Part shown: positions 9,688 through 17,785 of the stretch, one piece after another
Numbering within the stretch: the stretch's first letter is position 1
Layout: each line of letters starts with the position of its first letter
From: Oleiharenicola lentus
GTDB taxonomy: Bacteria; Verrucomicrobiota; Verrucomicrobiia; Opitutales; Opitutaceae
Direction: 5' to 3'
NCBI RefSeq assembly: GCF_004118375.1
Contig: NZ_SDHX01000001.1
Location: forward strand, 1,987,693 to 2,051,692
Length of the DNA: 64,000 bases
Translations under genes and position numbers: made by a program
Notes under the pieces: generated by a model
Database searches by the model: none
What the model saw: the letters and a program-made list of their open reading frames with translations, nothing else
What the model was told of the DNA's origin: nothing

Positions 9688-11783
9688 GGGATTTGCTCTG
9701 GTTTGGGCACGCCCAGCTCGAGTGCGCGGGTGACAGGGGCCGCGAAGGTCGCAAGCAGTTCCCACGTTCCTGGCACGCGACGGAGCCGGCCGTCGTCGTC
9801 ATGCAGCGTCCAAGTCGCGGGCGGCAGCGAGAAGGCGAGGGTCCGCGCCTCTCCCGGGGCGCACTCGACGGTCGCGAAATCGACGAGGCTGGCAAGGGGT
9901 CCTCCCGCTCCAGCCGGCGGGCGGCAGTAGAGTTGCACCACCGTGCGGCCCGGGCGCGCTCCGGTGTTGCGGGCGGCCACGTGCAGCGCTTGCGGTTCAC
10001 CGCGCACATCGCGCTCGAGGTGCGCACCGGCCAGCGCCCAGGTCGTGTAGCCGATGCCGTAGCCGAAGGGGAACAGCGGCGCCTGTGTCGCGAAGCGGTA
10101 CGTGCGTCCGGCCATTGCATAATCCTCAAACGGCGGCAGGTCCGTCGTCGCGCGCGGCACCGTGATCGGGAGCCGGCCGCCCGGCTCGGCGTCGCCGAAC
10201 AATACCGCCGCCACCGCCCGGCCGCCCTCCGCGCCAGGGTACCAGGCCTGCAGGATAGCGTCGCACCATTCGGCCTCCTCCGGGCAGGCGATAGGGCCCC
10301 CGCCCATCAGGATGAGAATCGTGGGTTTGCCGTTGGTGCGAAGCTTCTCGAGGAACGCGCGCTGGCTGGCCGGCAGCTCGATGCGAGCCCGGTCGCCGGC
10401 CAGGGGGGAGCCGAAGGCGTCGCCTTCCTCGCCCTCGTGCGCCGGCAGCGTACCGAGGACCGCGATGGTAACGTCGGCCTGGCTGCACTCCCACACGGCG
10501 CCCGGGCCGGGTGGGACCCGATCGTCGTCGGCGAAGCAGCCGAGGCTGTAACCGAGGCGCAGGTCCGCCGGCGCGCGCTCGGCAAGTCCCTCGACGAGGG
10601 TGACGAGGCGCGGGCCGAGCCCGAAGTAATTGCCGAGCAGGGCGTCGACGCTCGCCGCGCCGGGGCCGACGACCATGGCGCTGCCCAACGACGGCGCGAG
10701 CGGCAGGACACCGTTGTTCTTCAGTAGTACGAGCGAGCGTACGGCGGCCTCGAAGGCGAGCGCGCGGTGCGACTCGCCCGCCACGACCTCCGCCGGGATG
10801 TCCGCAAACCGCTGCCGTTCCAGCGGATCGAACAGGCCGAGCCGGAAGCGCGTGCGCAGCACCCGGCGCAACGCCCGGTCGATATCCGGCTCGGTGACCA
10901 GACCGGCGCGCAGGGCGAGGGTCAGGTCGTTGTAGGTGCAGCCGCAGTTGAGATCCGTGCCGTGCCGGAGCGCGAGCGCGGCGGACTCGATGGAGCCGGG
11001 CGTGACGGCGTGGCCGCGGTGAAAGTCGTCGACCGCGCCGCAGTCGGACACAAAATGGCCGGCGAAGCCCCATTCCTCGCGCAGGATGCGCTGGAGCGCC
11101 GGGCTTGCGCAGCACGGTTCGCCGTTGGTGCGGTTGTAGGCGCCCATCACGGCCTCGACGCCGGCGCGCACGACACGTTCGAAATGCGGCAGGTAGCTCT
11201 CTCGCAAGTCGCGGATGCTGACACGCGCGTCGAAGCCGTGGCGCTGTGCTTCCGGCCCGCTGTGCACGGCGAAATGCTTGGCGCAGGCGGCCACCTTGAG
11301 ATGCTGCGGATCGTCGCCCTGGAGACCGCGCACCAGCGCGGCCCCGAGCTCGCCGGTCAGGCAGGGATCCTCACCGAACGTTTCCTGCCCGCGGCCCCAG
11401 CGCGGATCGCGGTAGAGATTGATGTTCGGTGTCCAGAACGTGAGGCCTTGGTACCAGCCGGAGTTGCCGTCGCCCCGCGCCCGGACAGCGGCATGGTGCT
11501 TGGCGCGCGCCTCCGTCGCGATGGCCTCACCGACTGCCTGCACGAGGTCTCGGTCGAAGGTCGCGCCGAGCCCGATGTTCTGCGGAAACACCGTGGCGCG
11601 CCCGCTGCGCCCGACCCCGTGGCAGCCCTCGTTCCACCAATTGTAGGCGGGCACGCCCAGGCGGGGGATCGCCGGGCTGTCATGCAGCAACTGGCCGATC
11701 TTCTCCGCGGGATCGAGCCGCGCGACGAGGTCGTCGACTCGTTCCCCGAGCGGCAGGTCGGGATTCCGATACGGCAGCATCAT
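9672..11783 (-). CDS. GH3 beta-glycosidase (beta-xylosidase/glucosidase type)
   Basis: 703 residues from the ATG at 11783 (a second ATG follows at once). No signal peptide is seen, so the enzyme is probably cytoplasmic and acts on imported oligosaccharides. The N-terminal GH3 barrel shows YNWWNEGCHGVGR, PRWGRGQETFGEDP, CAKHFAVHSGPE and the nucleophile D247 in FVSDCGAVDDF. The second GH3 domain follows (SLVLLKNNGVLPL, ILMGGGP), then an FN3-like C-terminal domain (PFGYGIGYTTWALAG). It lies 6 bases downstream of the symporter gene, so transport and hydrolysis are coupled. Removing xylose or glucose from the non-reducing end would fit the GH10 neighbours across the terminator; exact specificity cannot be read. 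Confidence 0.92.
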   Translation of the reverse strand: MMLPYRNPDLPLGERVDDLVARLDPAEKIGQLLHDSPAIPRLGVPAYNWWNEGCHGVGRSGRATVFPQNIGLGATFDRDLVQAVGEAIATEARAKHHAAVRARGDGNSGWYQGLTFWTPNINLYRDPRWGRGQETFGEDPCLTGELGAALVRGLQGDDPQHLKVAACAKHFAVHSGPEAQRHGFDARVSIRDLRESYLPHFERVVRAGVEAVMGAYNRTNGEPCCASPALQRILREEWGFAGHFVSDCGAVDDFHRGHAVTPGSIESAALALRHGTDLNCGCTYNDLTLALRAGLVTEPDIDRALRRVLRTRFRLGLFDPLERQRFADIPAEVVAGESHRALAFEAAVRSLVLLKNNGVLPLAPSLGSAMVVGPGAASVDALLGNYFGLGPRLVTLVEGLAERAPADLRLGYSLGCFADDDRVPPGPGAVWECSQADVTIAVLGTLPAHEGEEGDAFGSPLAGDRARIELPASQRAFLEKLRTNGKPTILILMGGGPIACPEEAEWCDAILQAWYPGAEGGRAVAAVLFGDAEPGGRLPITVPRATTDLPPFEDYAMAGRTYRFATQAPLFPFGYGIGYTTWALAGAHLERDVRGEPQALHVAARNTGARPGRTVVQLYCRPPAGAGGPLASLVDFATVECAPGEARTLAFSLPPATWTLHDDDGRLRRVPGTWELLATFAAPVTRALELGVPKPEQIPCSIS

Positions 11784-11789
11784 GGCGGC

Positions 11790-13532
11790 TCAGCCCGGCT
11801 GGCGGCGGAACCAAGCGCGGACGCTCAGCGCCCCGACGAAGGCGGCCGAGAAGGCGAGCGCCGCCGGAACCGGCTTGAGCAGAACGCTGTAGCCGATGCC
11901 GACGGTCGTGCCCAGGCAGAGGGCCACGCCGCCGGTGATGTCGAGGACCGTCCGCCACGTGAGGATGTCGGGCCGGTTCGCCGGCGCGGCCTCGCCGGCG
12001 ACCGGGCCCCACCAGCCGCCCGGGCGGGCGAGGGTGTGGAACGCAGCGAGGCGCTCGCGCGCGACCGGGCGCGTGAGCGCCGTCACGAGGGCACTCACAC
12101 CGAGCACGACGGCGGTGAAGAGCGCGAGCTTCAGCTCGAAGCGCCACTCGCCCCACGCCAGGCCGAAGATCGCGACGGTGGGCGCGAGCCAGGCGAGCAG
12201 GACGTTGCCAACGGCGCAGACTAGGCCGGTGGCGAGCGCGGAGAGTTCGGTCCACGCATTGATGCGCCACCAGAACCAGCGGATGACGCCGATCACGCCG
12301 CTGCCGGCAGTGAGCAGCGCGAGGAATTCCCACGCTTGGGTGATGGTGGTCAGCAGCGGGGTCAGCGCGATGCCCGTGACGGCGAGCCCCACGGTGGCGA
12401 TGCGGGACACCAGCACGATCTCACTCTCGGGCGCGCGCGGCCGCAGGAACCGGCAGTAGCCGTCGCGCACGAGGTAGGAGGCGCCCCAGTTGAGCTGCGT
12501 GGTGATCGTTGACATGAAGGCCGCGGCAAACGCCGTGATCAGCAGGCCCCGGAAACCGATGCCGAGAACCTGGTTCATCACCAGCGGGTAGGCGTGGGTG
12601 CTCGTGTGGGGTGCGGTGAGGACGGGAAACAACGCGATCGAGACCAGCGCCACCACGGCCCACAGCCAGGGGCGGATGGCTTGCCAGAGGGCGAAGAACA
12701 GCATGGCCTTGGCGGCGTCGCGCTCATTGCGGCAGGCGCTCATGCGCTGCGTCACGTAGCCGCCGGAATCGGTCCACCACAGCGCGATCAGGATGACGAA
12801 GCAGGCGAGGTCGAGGTTCGCGTGGTCGAACTGCGGCAGCAGGGAGATCGTGCGCTCGCCGTAACCCGGCGCGTTGCGCACGGCGTCGAGCACCGCTTGC
12901 ATCCCGCCGACCTGGGCGACACCGAGGATCGCGAGGACCAGCATGGCCACCACCGCTACACCGAACTGCAGGACGTCGGTGAGCACCGCGCTGAAGAAGC
13001 CGCCGCACATGGTATAAACCAGCGTGATGCCCATCGCGAGGCCGACGGCGGTCCACTTGTCCACCGGCATCGTCACGGTGATGATGCTGGCCATGCCGAG
13101 CGTGACCCAAGCGATCGTGATCAGGTTGGCCACCACCCCGCTCATGAAAGCGCGCACCACGCGCAACACGGCCGCGGCGCGGCCGTCGTAGCGCAATTCA
13201 CAGAACTCGGCGTCGGTCACGATCTCCAGCCGCCGCCAGAGCCTGGCGAAGAGATAAACGGCGACGACGAGCGCGAAGACGCCCGCGAACATCCACCAGA
13301 GGCGCTGCAGGCCGCGGTCGCGCACCATCTCGGTGACGACGAGGGGCGTGTCCGAGGCGAAGCTGGTGGCCGCGAGCGAGATGCCCCCGACCCACCACGG
13401 CATCGAGCGTCCGCCGAGGAAGTAGTTTTCGGTGCTGCGCCCGGCACGCCGGGTCATCGCGAGACCGATGGCCAGCGAGGCGATCAGGTAACTGGCGATG
13501 ATCGCGTAATCGATCCAATGAAGAGTCGGCAT
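11790..13532 (-). CDS. Sodium:solute symporter (SSS family)
   Basis: 580 residues from the ATG at 13532; the frame is open further upstream but that part is not protein-like. It opens directly into a membrane helix (IDYAIIASYLIASLAIGLAM), then RAGRSTENYFLGGRSMPWW, the usual SSS start, and has about 13-14 hydrophobic helices. It imports a solute with sodium across the inner membrane. Being first in an operon with a cytoplasmic GH3 gene, it most likely takes up an oligosaccharide or its sugar product. The 258 bases upstream (13533-13790) hold no gene and presumably the promoter; an AT-rich patch near 13710-13730 is the only candidate. Confidence 0.9.
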   Translation of the reverse strand: MPTLHWIDYAIIASYLIASLAIGLAMTRRAGRSTENYFLGGRSMPWWVGGISLAATSFASDTPLVVTEMVRDRGLQRLWWMFAGVFALVVAVYLFARLWRRLEIVTDAEFCELRYDGRAAAVLRVVRAFMSGVVANLITIAWVTLGMASIITVTMPVDKWTAVGLAMGITLVYTMCGGFFSAVLTDVLQFGVAVVAMLVLAILGVAQVGGMQAVLDAVRNAPGYGERTISLLPQFDHANLDLACFVILIALWWTDSGGYVTQRMSACRNERDAAKAMLFFALWQAIRPWLWAVVALVSIALFPVLTAPHTSTHAYPLVMNQVLGIGFRGLLITAFAAAFMSTITTQLNWGASYLVRDGYCRFLRPRAPESEIVLVSRIATVGLAVTGIALTPLLTTITQAWEFLALLTAGSGVIGVIRWFWWRINAWTELSALATGLVCAVGNVLLAWLAPTVAIFGLAWGEWRFELKLALFTAVVLGVSALVTALTRPVARERLAAFHTLARPGGWWGPVAGEAAPANRPDILTWRTVLDITGGVALCLGTTVGIGYSVLLKPVPAALAFSAAFVGALSVRAWFRRQPG

Positions 13533-13790
13533 GGCAGGAGGGGTGGGGAGACGTCTGAAACAGGGCCAGGCCCGGCGGGCTTCAACCCCATATTTGCCCT
13601 GTCCGGGCCGCCGGCCCGCCCGCGAGAGGGCGACCGGCCCTGGCCGGATCCCCGCTTGCGAGCGGGGCCTGCGCGGGGCGGAGGGCGGCATCTCCGTCCA
13701 GACCCTGATTGATAAAAGCAAATTTTCTGACGCGGCGGGGAGCATAACTCGGCTTGCGCAGCGCCAGGGTGGGCCGCGCTGCTGGACAGC

Positions 13791-14569
13791 ATGCCATTCC
13801 CGAGGTCGCCGATAATTCCGCGGGCCGCGGGCCGCTTCGCGACGGTGATTGGACTGGCGGCGGCATGGCTGACGGCCGCGGGCGACGGAGCGATGCGGTG
13901 GGAGCCCGGAGGCGAATTCAATATGGGCATGGACGGGGGGCGCTGGAACTCTGCGGGACGACGGACGCGGCGGCAGACGGCGGCCCTATGCGCCGTGTGC
14001 AGGTGAAGGGGTTCTGGATGGACTCAACGGAGGTGACCAACGAGGAGTTCGCGCGATTTGTCGCCGCGAGCGGTTATCTTACGCTAGCCGAGCGCCCGCT
14101 CCGGCCGGAGGATTTTCCCGGGGTGGACCCGCGGTTGCTGGTGCCGGGCTCGCTGGTTTTCACCCCTCCGTCCGGGCCGGTGCCGCTCGATGATGCCGGT
14201 CAATGGTGGCGCTATGTGCCGGGGGCGTGTTGGCGCCATCCGGAGGGGCCCGGCAGCACGCTCCGGGGTCGTGAGCGCCACCCGGTCGTGCACATTGCCT
14301 ATGAGGATGCGATGGCTTACGCGAAGTGGGCCGGCAAGCGGCTTCCCACGGAAGCGGAATGGGAATTCGCCGCGCGTAGCGGACGCGAGGGCGATCCCTT
14401 CCCTTGGGGCTCCGAGCTCCGGCCAGGCGCTGGATGGCCAATCTTTTCCAAGGGGAGTTTCCTCATCACAATACCGCGGCCGATGGCTTTGACGCGACTG
14501 CGCCGGTCGCCAGCTATCCGGCCAATGCTTTCGGAATCGACGACCCAGTGAGCAACGTCTGGGCATTGT
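13791..14569 (+). pseudogene. Formylglycine-generating enzyme/SUMF1-like remnant
   Basis: Three plus-strand frames have to be joined to read one FGE-sulfatase domain. The first, from ATG 13791, gives a signal-like N-terminus and [17 protein letters not shown] shift at or near the G6 run at 13935-13940 leads to [17 protein letters not shown] and [17 protein letters not shown] second shift near 14425 leads to [20 protein letters not shown] and [17 protein letters not shown]. After NVW the expected C-terminal part is missing and the sequence runs into a dehydrogenase fragment. FGEs oxidise a sulfatase cysteine to formylglycine; related proteins have other roles. With two shifts and a lost C-terminus this copy cannot be functional. 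No sulfatase gene is present in the window. Confidence 0.8.
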
Positions 14570-14878
14570 GCGCGCTTCGCGCTGCGCCACGCGTTCGACC
14601 TGGGCCGCCCCGGCGGGACGATTGTCCAGATCGGCACGCTGGGCACCGAGGACATCCCTCTTCCGGCCAATCAACTCATGGTGCGCGAGATCAACCTCAT
14701 CGGCTCCATGTGCTACGGGAACGTCTTCGACGAGGCGATCCGCCTCGTGATGTCGCGGCGGATCGACCTGCGCGGGCTCCTTAGCGGCGTCTTTCCCCTG
14801 TCCGAGGTGGACCAGGCAATGCGCCTGGCCTCGGGGAAGGACACGGCTCTGAAAGTGCAGCTGGATATTGCCCAATAG
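14570..14878 (+). pseudogene. C-terminal fragment of a zinc-type (MDR) polyol dehydrogenase
   Basis: About 100 codons in one frame, with no start, begin directly at the end of the FGE remnant: FALRHAFDLGRPGGTIVQIG, then LPANQLMVREINLIGSMCYG and FPLSEVDQAMRLASGKD, ending LKVQLDIAQ at the TAA. This is the last third of a medium-chain dehydrogenase, closest in style to L-idonate 5-dehydrogenase-like enzymes (from memory of the family). The zinc-binding domain and most of the Rossmann fold are absent. The join with the FGE remnant, near 14560-14572, looks like a deletion endpoint. An intact MDR gene lies at 50993-52036, but the two fragments are not obviously the same gene. Confidence 0.8.
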
Positions 14879-15068
14879 TAATTGGAACGGCGGCGAAGGG
14901 GGCGCCGCTGACGTGCCCGCCATACTCGAGAGTAGCAAAGCAGTGCGTCAACATCGCGTCCATCAGCGGTGTGGTCGCCGTGCGCGATCGCCTGACTCAC
15001 GCAGTCACCAAGAACGCCGTAGTAGGCTTGACCAAACCACAAAGAGCTCGATGCTGAAAATATGAGCA

Positions 15069-15449
15069 TTAGCTGAGTTCCAGCAGCGCAGCATGCTTTG
15101 CGGCAATGTATCGCTGTAGCCATGCCGACCACGACTTGCTTACGGGGAGCAGATCGTGTCGTTTCATGATTGCGTAGCTTTTTGAGGCCCACGCGAAAGA
15201 TATCCCGGCCGAACTCGCTAGGCTACGCAAGTTGGGGGGAGCTAGCGATAGCTCGACTATCATGCGCTCCACGGGGCAACAAACCCCAGCGGCCATGGCA
15301 TCTTCCATCGCTCGGAAGTCGTGTATTAACGACAGGGCGCGCGTGATCATCGCACGAGCAGTCCGTTTAGGAGCTGATCCGACGACGCGGGACGTCTTTC
15401 GCCGCCGCAATTGTGCCCAGGGCCTTCGCCTTGTCCGTGATCCGCTCAT
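15069..15449 (-). CDS. Small hypothetical protein, possible winged-helix fold
   Basis: 126 residues from the ATG at 15449; the first 33 residues are arginine-rich and an ATG at 15350 is an alternative start. The body (LSLIHDFRAMEDAMAAGVCC, then LRSLASSAGISFAWASKSYA) reads like a small helical protein with a possible helix-turn-helix. It ends in LQRYIAAKHAALLELS. It lies 37 bases downstream of the 122-residue gene on the same strand, so it may be the third gene of that cassette. The 190 bases between it and 14878 show no gene. No family is recognised and it could be a chance frame. Confidence 0.4.
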   Translation of the reverse strand: MSGSRTRRRPWAQLRRRKTSRVVGSAPKRTARAMITRALSLIHDFRAMEDAMAAGVCCPVERMIVELSLAPPNLRSLASSAGISFAWASKSYAIMKRHDLLPVSKSWSAWLQRYIAAKHAALLELS

Positions 15450-15486
15450 TGCGTTTTATGACGACCGGAAGGAGCCATTAGCCGTA

Positions 15487-15855
15487 TTACGTTGGTTCGA
15501 CTGCGATTTCTTCGTAGCGATAGATCGAATTCCGCGTGTGGAATTCTCCCTCGCCAGGAATCTTGATCACCTCGGTCGAGGTGAAAACGCCAGGCGTCAT
15601 CACCCCATTTCGGCAAACCCGCAATAGACGCACCTGCTCCCCGATGGCCGGCGGTAGCACCAGCCAGCCCATGAGCGTGTATTCCACTGGCATCGAGCCC
15701 GCATTGCCCGGGCGACCGTAGTAATAATCGCGTGCCGCGACTGCAGGAGAAAGGGGGGCTGCGACGTCCGCAACTTTGTAGACCACTACAAATTTCAAGG
15801 GCCATGTGACCTCCAGGGGCCGAGATCGCGAGAGTATTTGATTATCCGAGCTCAT
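15487..15855 (-). CDS. Hypothetical protein, partner of metallophosphoesterase
   Basis: 122 residues from the ATG at 15855, which overlaps the TGA of the upstream metallophosphoesterase as ATGA, so the two are translationally coupled. There is no signal peptide. The sequence is beta-rich (VEYTLMGWLVLPPAIGEQVR, then FTSTEVIKIPGEGEFHTRNS) and looks like a small all-beta domain. I do not recognise the family. The tight coupling suggests that the two products work together. Base composition here is clearly more AT-rich than in the polysaccharide genes on either side, in line with acquisition by transfer. Confidence 0.6.
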   Translation of the reverse strand: MSSDNQILSRSRPLEVTWPLKFVVVYKVADVAAPLSPAVAARDYYYGRPGNAGSMPVEYTLMGWLVLPPAIGEQVRLLRVCRNGVMTPGVFTSTEVIKIPGEGEFHTRNSIYRYEEIAVEPT

Positions 15856-16478
15856 AGATCGACAACCATAGGTGCCCTCACCGGGCGATAGCTGTCATCA
15901 CAAATGGCCGCATTGACCATAATTGTGTTCTGCAAAGTCGTGCGCCCATATCCGGCATGGATGTGACCACAGAAATGGGCCTTTAGGCGCAAGGACTCGA
16001 TCCGCCTACGCAGGTCGACACAGCCTACTGCGACTCCGTCAAAGGTTCGATCGAGGATGCCGTGCGCGGGACAGTGCGTGATCAACACATCTGTCGCATC
16101 GGGAATCATTTCCCAATGTCTCGCGATCGCGGTTCCTCTGTCGCGATTGAAGGCCCAATTGAAGAATCGAGGAGATACCGGCGATCCCCAGATGTGAAGG
16201 TCACCCACTTGGCAGCCTTGATCATTCAAACAGGTGATTTCCTTCGGAATAAGCGCACTGACTAGATCCCAATGAGTCTCAAATAGCCGATCATGATTTC
16301 CGGGGACCAGTATTTTAGCTGCGAAGCCGCTCCGTGACCCAAACCACGATAGGAAGTCTTGGACTTCGGAAAGGGTGCTGTGCCCTGTAAAGTCTCCGGC
16401 ATGAACAAGCACATCGCCGGGAGGAACGTTGACGTGAGCGTGGAGACCGTGCGTGTCCGATATGACTACAAAGCGCAT
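15852..16478 (-). CDS. Calcineurin-like metallophosphoesterase
   Basis: 208 residues from ATG 16478 (MRFVVISDTHG); an in-frame ATG at 16499 would add seven residues. All motifs of the dinuclear metallophosphoesterase fold are present: SDTHG, HAGDFTG, VPGNHDRLF, LITHCPAHG and CGHIHAGYG. It has no signal peptide and should be cytoplasmic. The compact form resembles MPPED-like or UPF0046-type proteins, which hydrolyse phosphoesters such as cyclic nucleotides; the substrate here is unknown. It is the first gene of a coupled cassette with the 122-residue protein. The 170 bases to 16648 form a divergent promoter region shared with the HTH protein. Confidence 0.85.
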   Translation of the reverse strand: MRFVVISDTHGLHAHVNVPPGDVLVHAGDFTGHSTLSEVQDFLSWFGSRSGFAAKILVPGNHDRLFETHWDLVSALIPKEITCLNDQGCQVGDLHIWGSPVSPRFFNWAFNRDRGTAIARHWEMIPDATDVLITHCPAHGILDRTFDGVAVGCVDLRRRIESLRLKAHFCGHIHAGYGRTTLQNTIMVNAAICDDSYRPVRAPMVVDL

Positions 16479-16622
16479 AGGTTGCAGTCTTATCACCACA
16501 CATCGCCGAAAGCCGGCGAAGACTTTCTTCTTTTTAGCGACGGATCACAGAGGAAAAGATGCGAGCGGGGTATTCGGCGTTGTGCGGTGAGATATACTGA
16601 CCTAAAGTAAACATTGATAAAA

Positions 16623-16642
16623 TAGGTTCCATTAGGTTCCAT
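16623..16642. repeat. Perfect tandem 10-bp direct repeat
   Basis: TAGGTTCCAT occurs twice in direct succession, ending 6 bases before the ATG of the HTH protein at 16649. It could be an operator or a pair of iteron-like sites. Only two copies are present. Confidence 0.8.
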
Positions 16643-16648
16643 ACCGGG

Positions 16649-17386
16649 ATGCTGGTTCCACTGCCAAAACCCGCCCCTCTCACCCGAGTACTGACGCAGA
16701 TGCGTCTCTATCAAGCATCACATGGGATGCAGTGGCCAAGTCTCCGGGCTTTGGCGCGCGCCGCGCAAGTAAGTCATACCCATGCACGAAGATTGATTAA
16801 GAAGGCCGTTGGGCTCGGCCTTGCGCAGCCGGTTTACAATGAAACCTCCCGCGGAAAGCAGCTGGTAAGCTGCCAAGTCGTTTTGGACCGGAACGTTGAT
16901 CGCGGACTGGCATGGGCCCACGAAGTCACATGCGCTTGGACGATGCCCCTCGTATTTAAGCAGCAGGTCGGCGTCGGGGTTTGGCTCGACCGGGCACTGT
17001 TCAGCCTGCGTCACTATCAAGGCAAGCGGACGAAGAGCGATCCGATGCCGTTAATCGGACGACCCGACGCTCAGGTTTGGGCAGTCAGGTTTGCTAGTCA
17101 CGAACTCGAGCAGCATCGCTCTGAATTGAATCTAGGGCCTTTGGACATCGCAGTTGTCCATTTGGTGCGACCGGCCGACGTTCCGAAGGCATCCTGGTGT
17201 CTTCTGGATTCCGAAACGAAACCGCGATGCGCCTATGTCACCAACACGCAATGGGGGCACAGGGCGCGCTGCACCTCTGACCCGAAGGGTGAAACGGAAA
17301 CCTTGAACCTCAGAAAGCACAGGTTCGTAGCCGTGATAGGACGGATCATCCGCGTCATGCCGATGCCCCGCAGACTCGCTGAGTAA
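16649..17386 (+). CDS. Hypothetical protein with N-terminal helix-turn-helix
   Basis: 245 residues from the ATG at 16649. Residues 28-60 form a likely winged helix (WPSLRALARAAQVSHTHARR, then LIKKAVGLGLAQPVYNET), the pattern of a DNA-binding domain that separates recognition helix and wing. The C-terminal 180 residues are not recognised (LGPLDIAVVHLVRPADVPK) and contain several Cys and Trp. The gene lies directly behind a perfect tandem 10-bp repeat, which may be its binding site. Only 3 bases follow it before a transposase remnant begins. A regulator or a replication-type DNA-binding protein are both possible; neither is shown. Confidence 0.6.
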   Translation: MLVPLPKPAPLTRVLTQMRLYQASHGMQWPSLRALARAAQVSHTHARRLIKKAVGLGLAQPVYNETSRGKQLVSCQVVLDRNVDRGLAWAHEVTCAWTMPLVFKQQVGVGVWLDRALFSLRHYQGKRTKSDPMPLIGRPDAQVWAVRFASHELEQHRSELNLGPLDIAVVHLVRPADVPKASWCLLDSETKPRCAYVTNTQWGHRARCTSDPKGETETLNLRKHRFVAVIGRIIRVMPMPRRLAE

Positions 17387-17389
17387 ACC

Positions 17390-17632
17390 TATCCTGCCCG
17401 GTTACACCTACCGGGTCTTCGTGACCAGTTCAGCCGCCGCCCCGGATGTGATCTGGCGAGACTACAACCAGCGTGCCACCCTCGAACAACGCATCGACGA
17501 ACTCAAAGCGGAACTCGGGCCGACTACTTTTTCCGCCGGGAGTTTTACGCTACTGAGGAGGCGATTCGGGCCGTGATCGTGCTCTTCAACCTACTCGGCC
17601 TGTGGCTGCGCGCGGCCCGGCCAGCTTCCTAA
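17390..17632 (+). mobile_element. Transposase C-terminal remnant (IS1380/IS4-like)
   Basis: The frame from 17397 reads PGYTYRVFVTSSAAAPDVIW, then RDYNQRATLEQRIDELKAEL. It loses sense near 17515 and continues in another frame as ADYFFRREFYATEEAIRAVI, then VLFNLLGLWLRAARPAS and TAA at 17630-17632. The Y-N-x-R-A...E-x-R-I-x-E-L-K block is the C-terminal catalytic region of DDE transposases of the IS4 superfamily, most like IS1380. The N-terminal two thirds are gone and a frameshift is present, so it is dead. No terminal inverted repeats were identified. It marks the right edge of the AT-richer segment. Confidence 0.7.
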
Positions 17633-17785
17633 ACCACTGTTGCTTCAGTTCAAGTTTGCCGCCGACCGGGGTAGTATTTTCTCCGGTTCGCGACACTGCC
17701 GTTTCCTAATCAGCGGTGACACTGGCGTGGGCTATCGGCAACCAACTTCAAGCAGGCTGAAAATCGAGAATAATCGACGAGTGTT

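Noticed and set aside
9561-10727. Plus-strand open frame across the GH3 gene
   Set aside because: The protein is low in hydrophobic residues and without family features, while the minus strand encodes a complete GH3 enzyme.
14713-15192. Minus-strand open frame of about 159 codons
   Set aside because: It crosses the dehydrogenase fragment on the other strand and has no protein-like core; judged a chance frame.
17390-17632. Intact insertion sequence
   Set aside because: Only a frameshifted C-terminal piece of the transposase is present and no terminal inverted repeats or target duplication were found.
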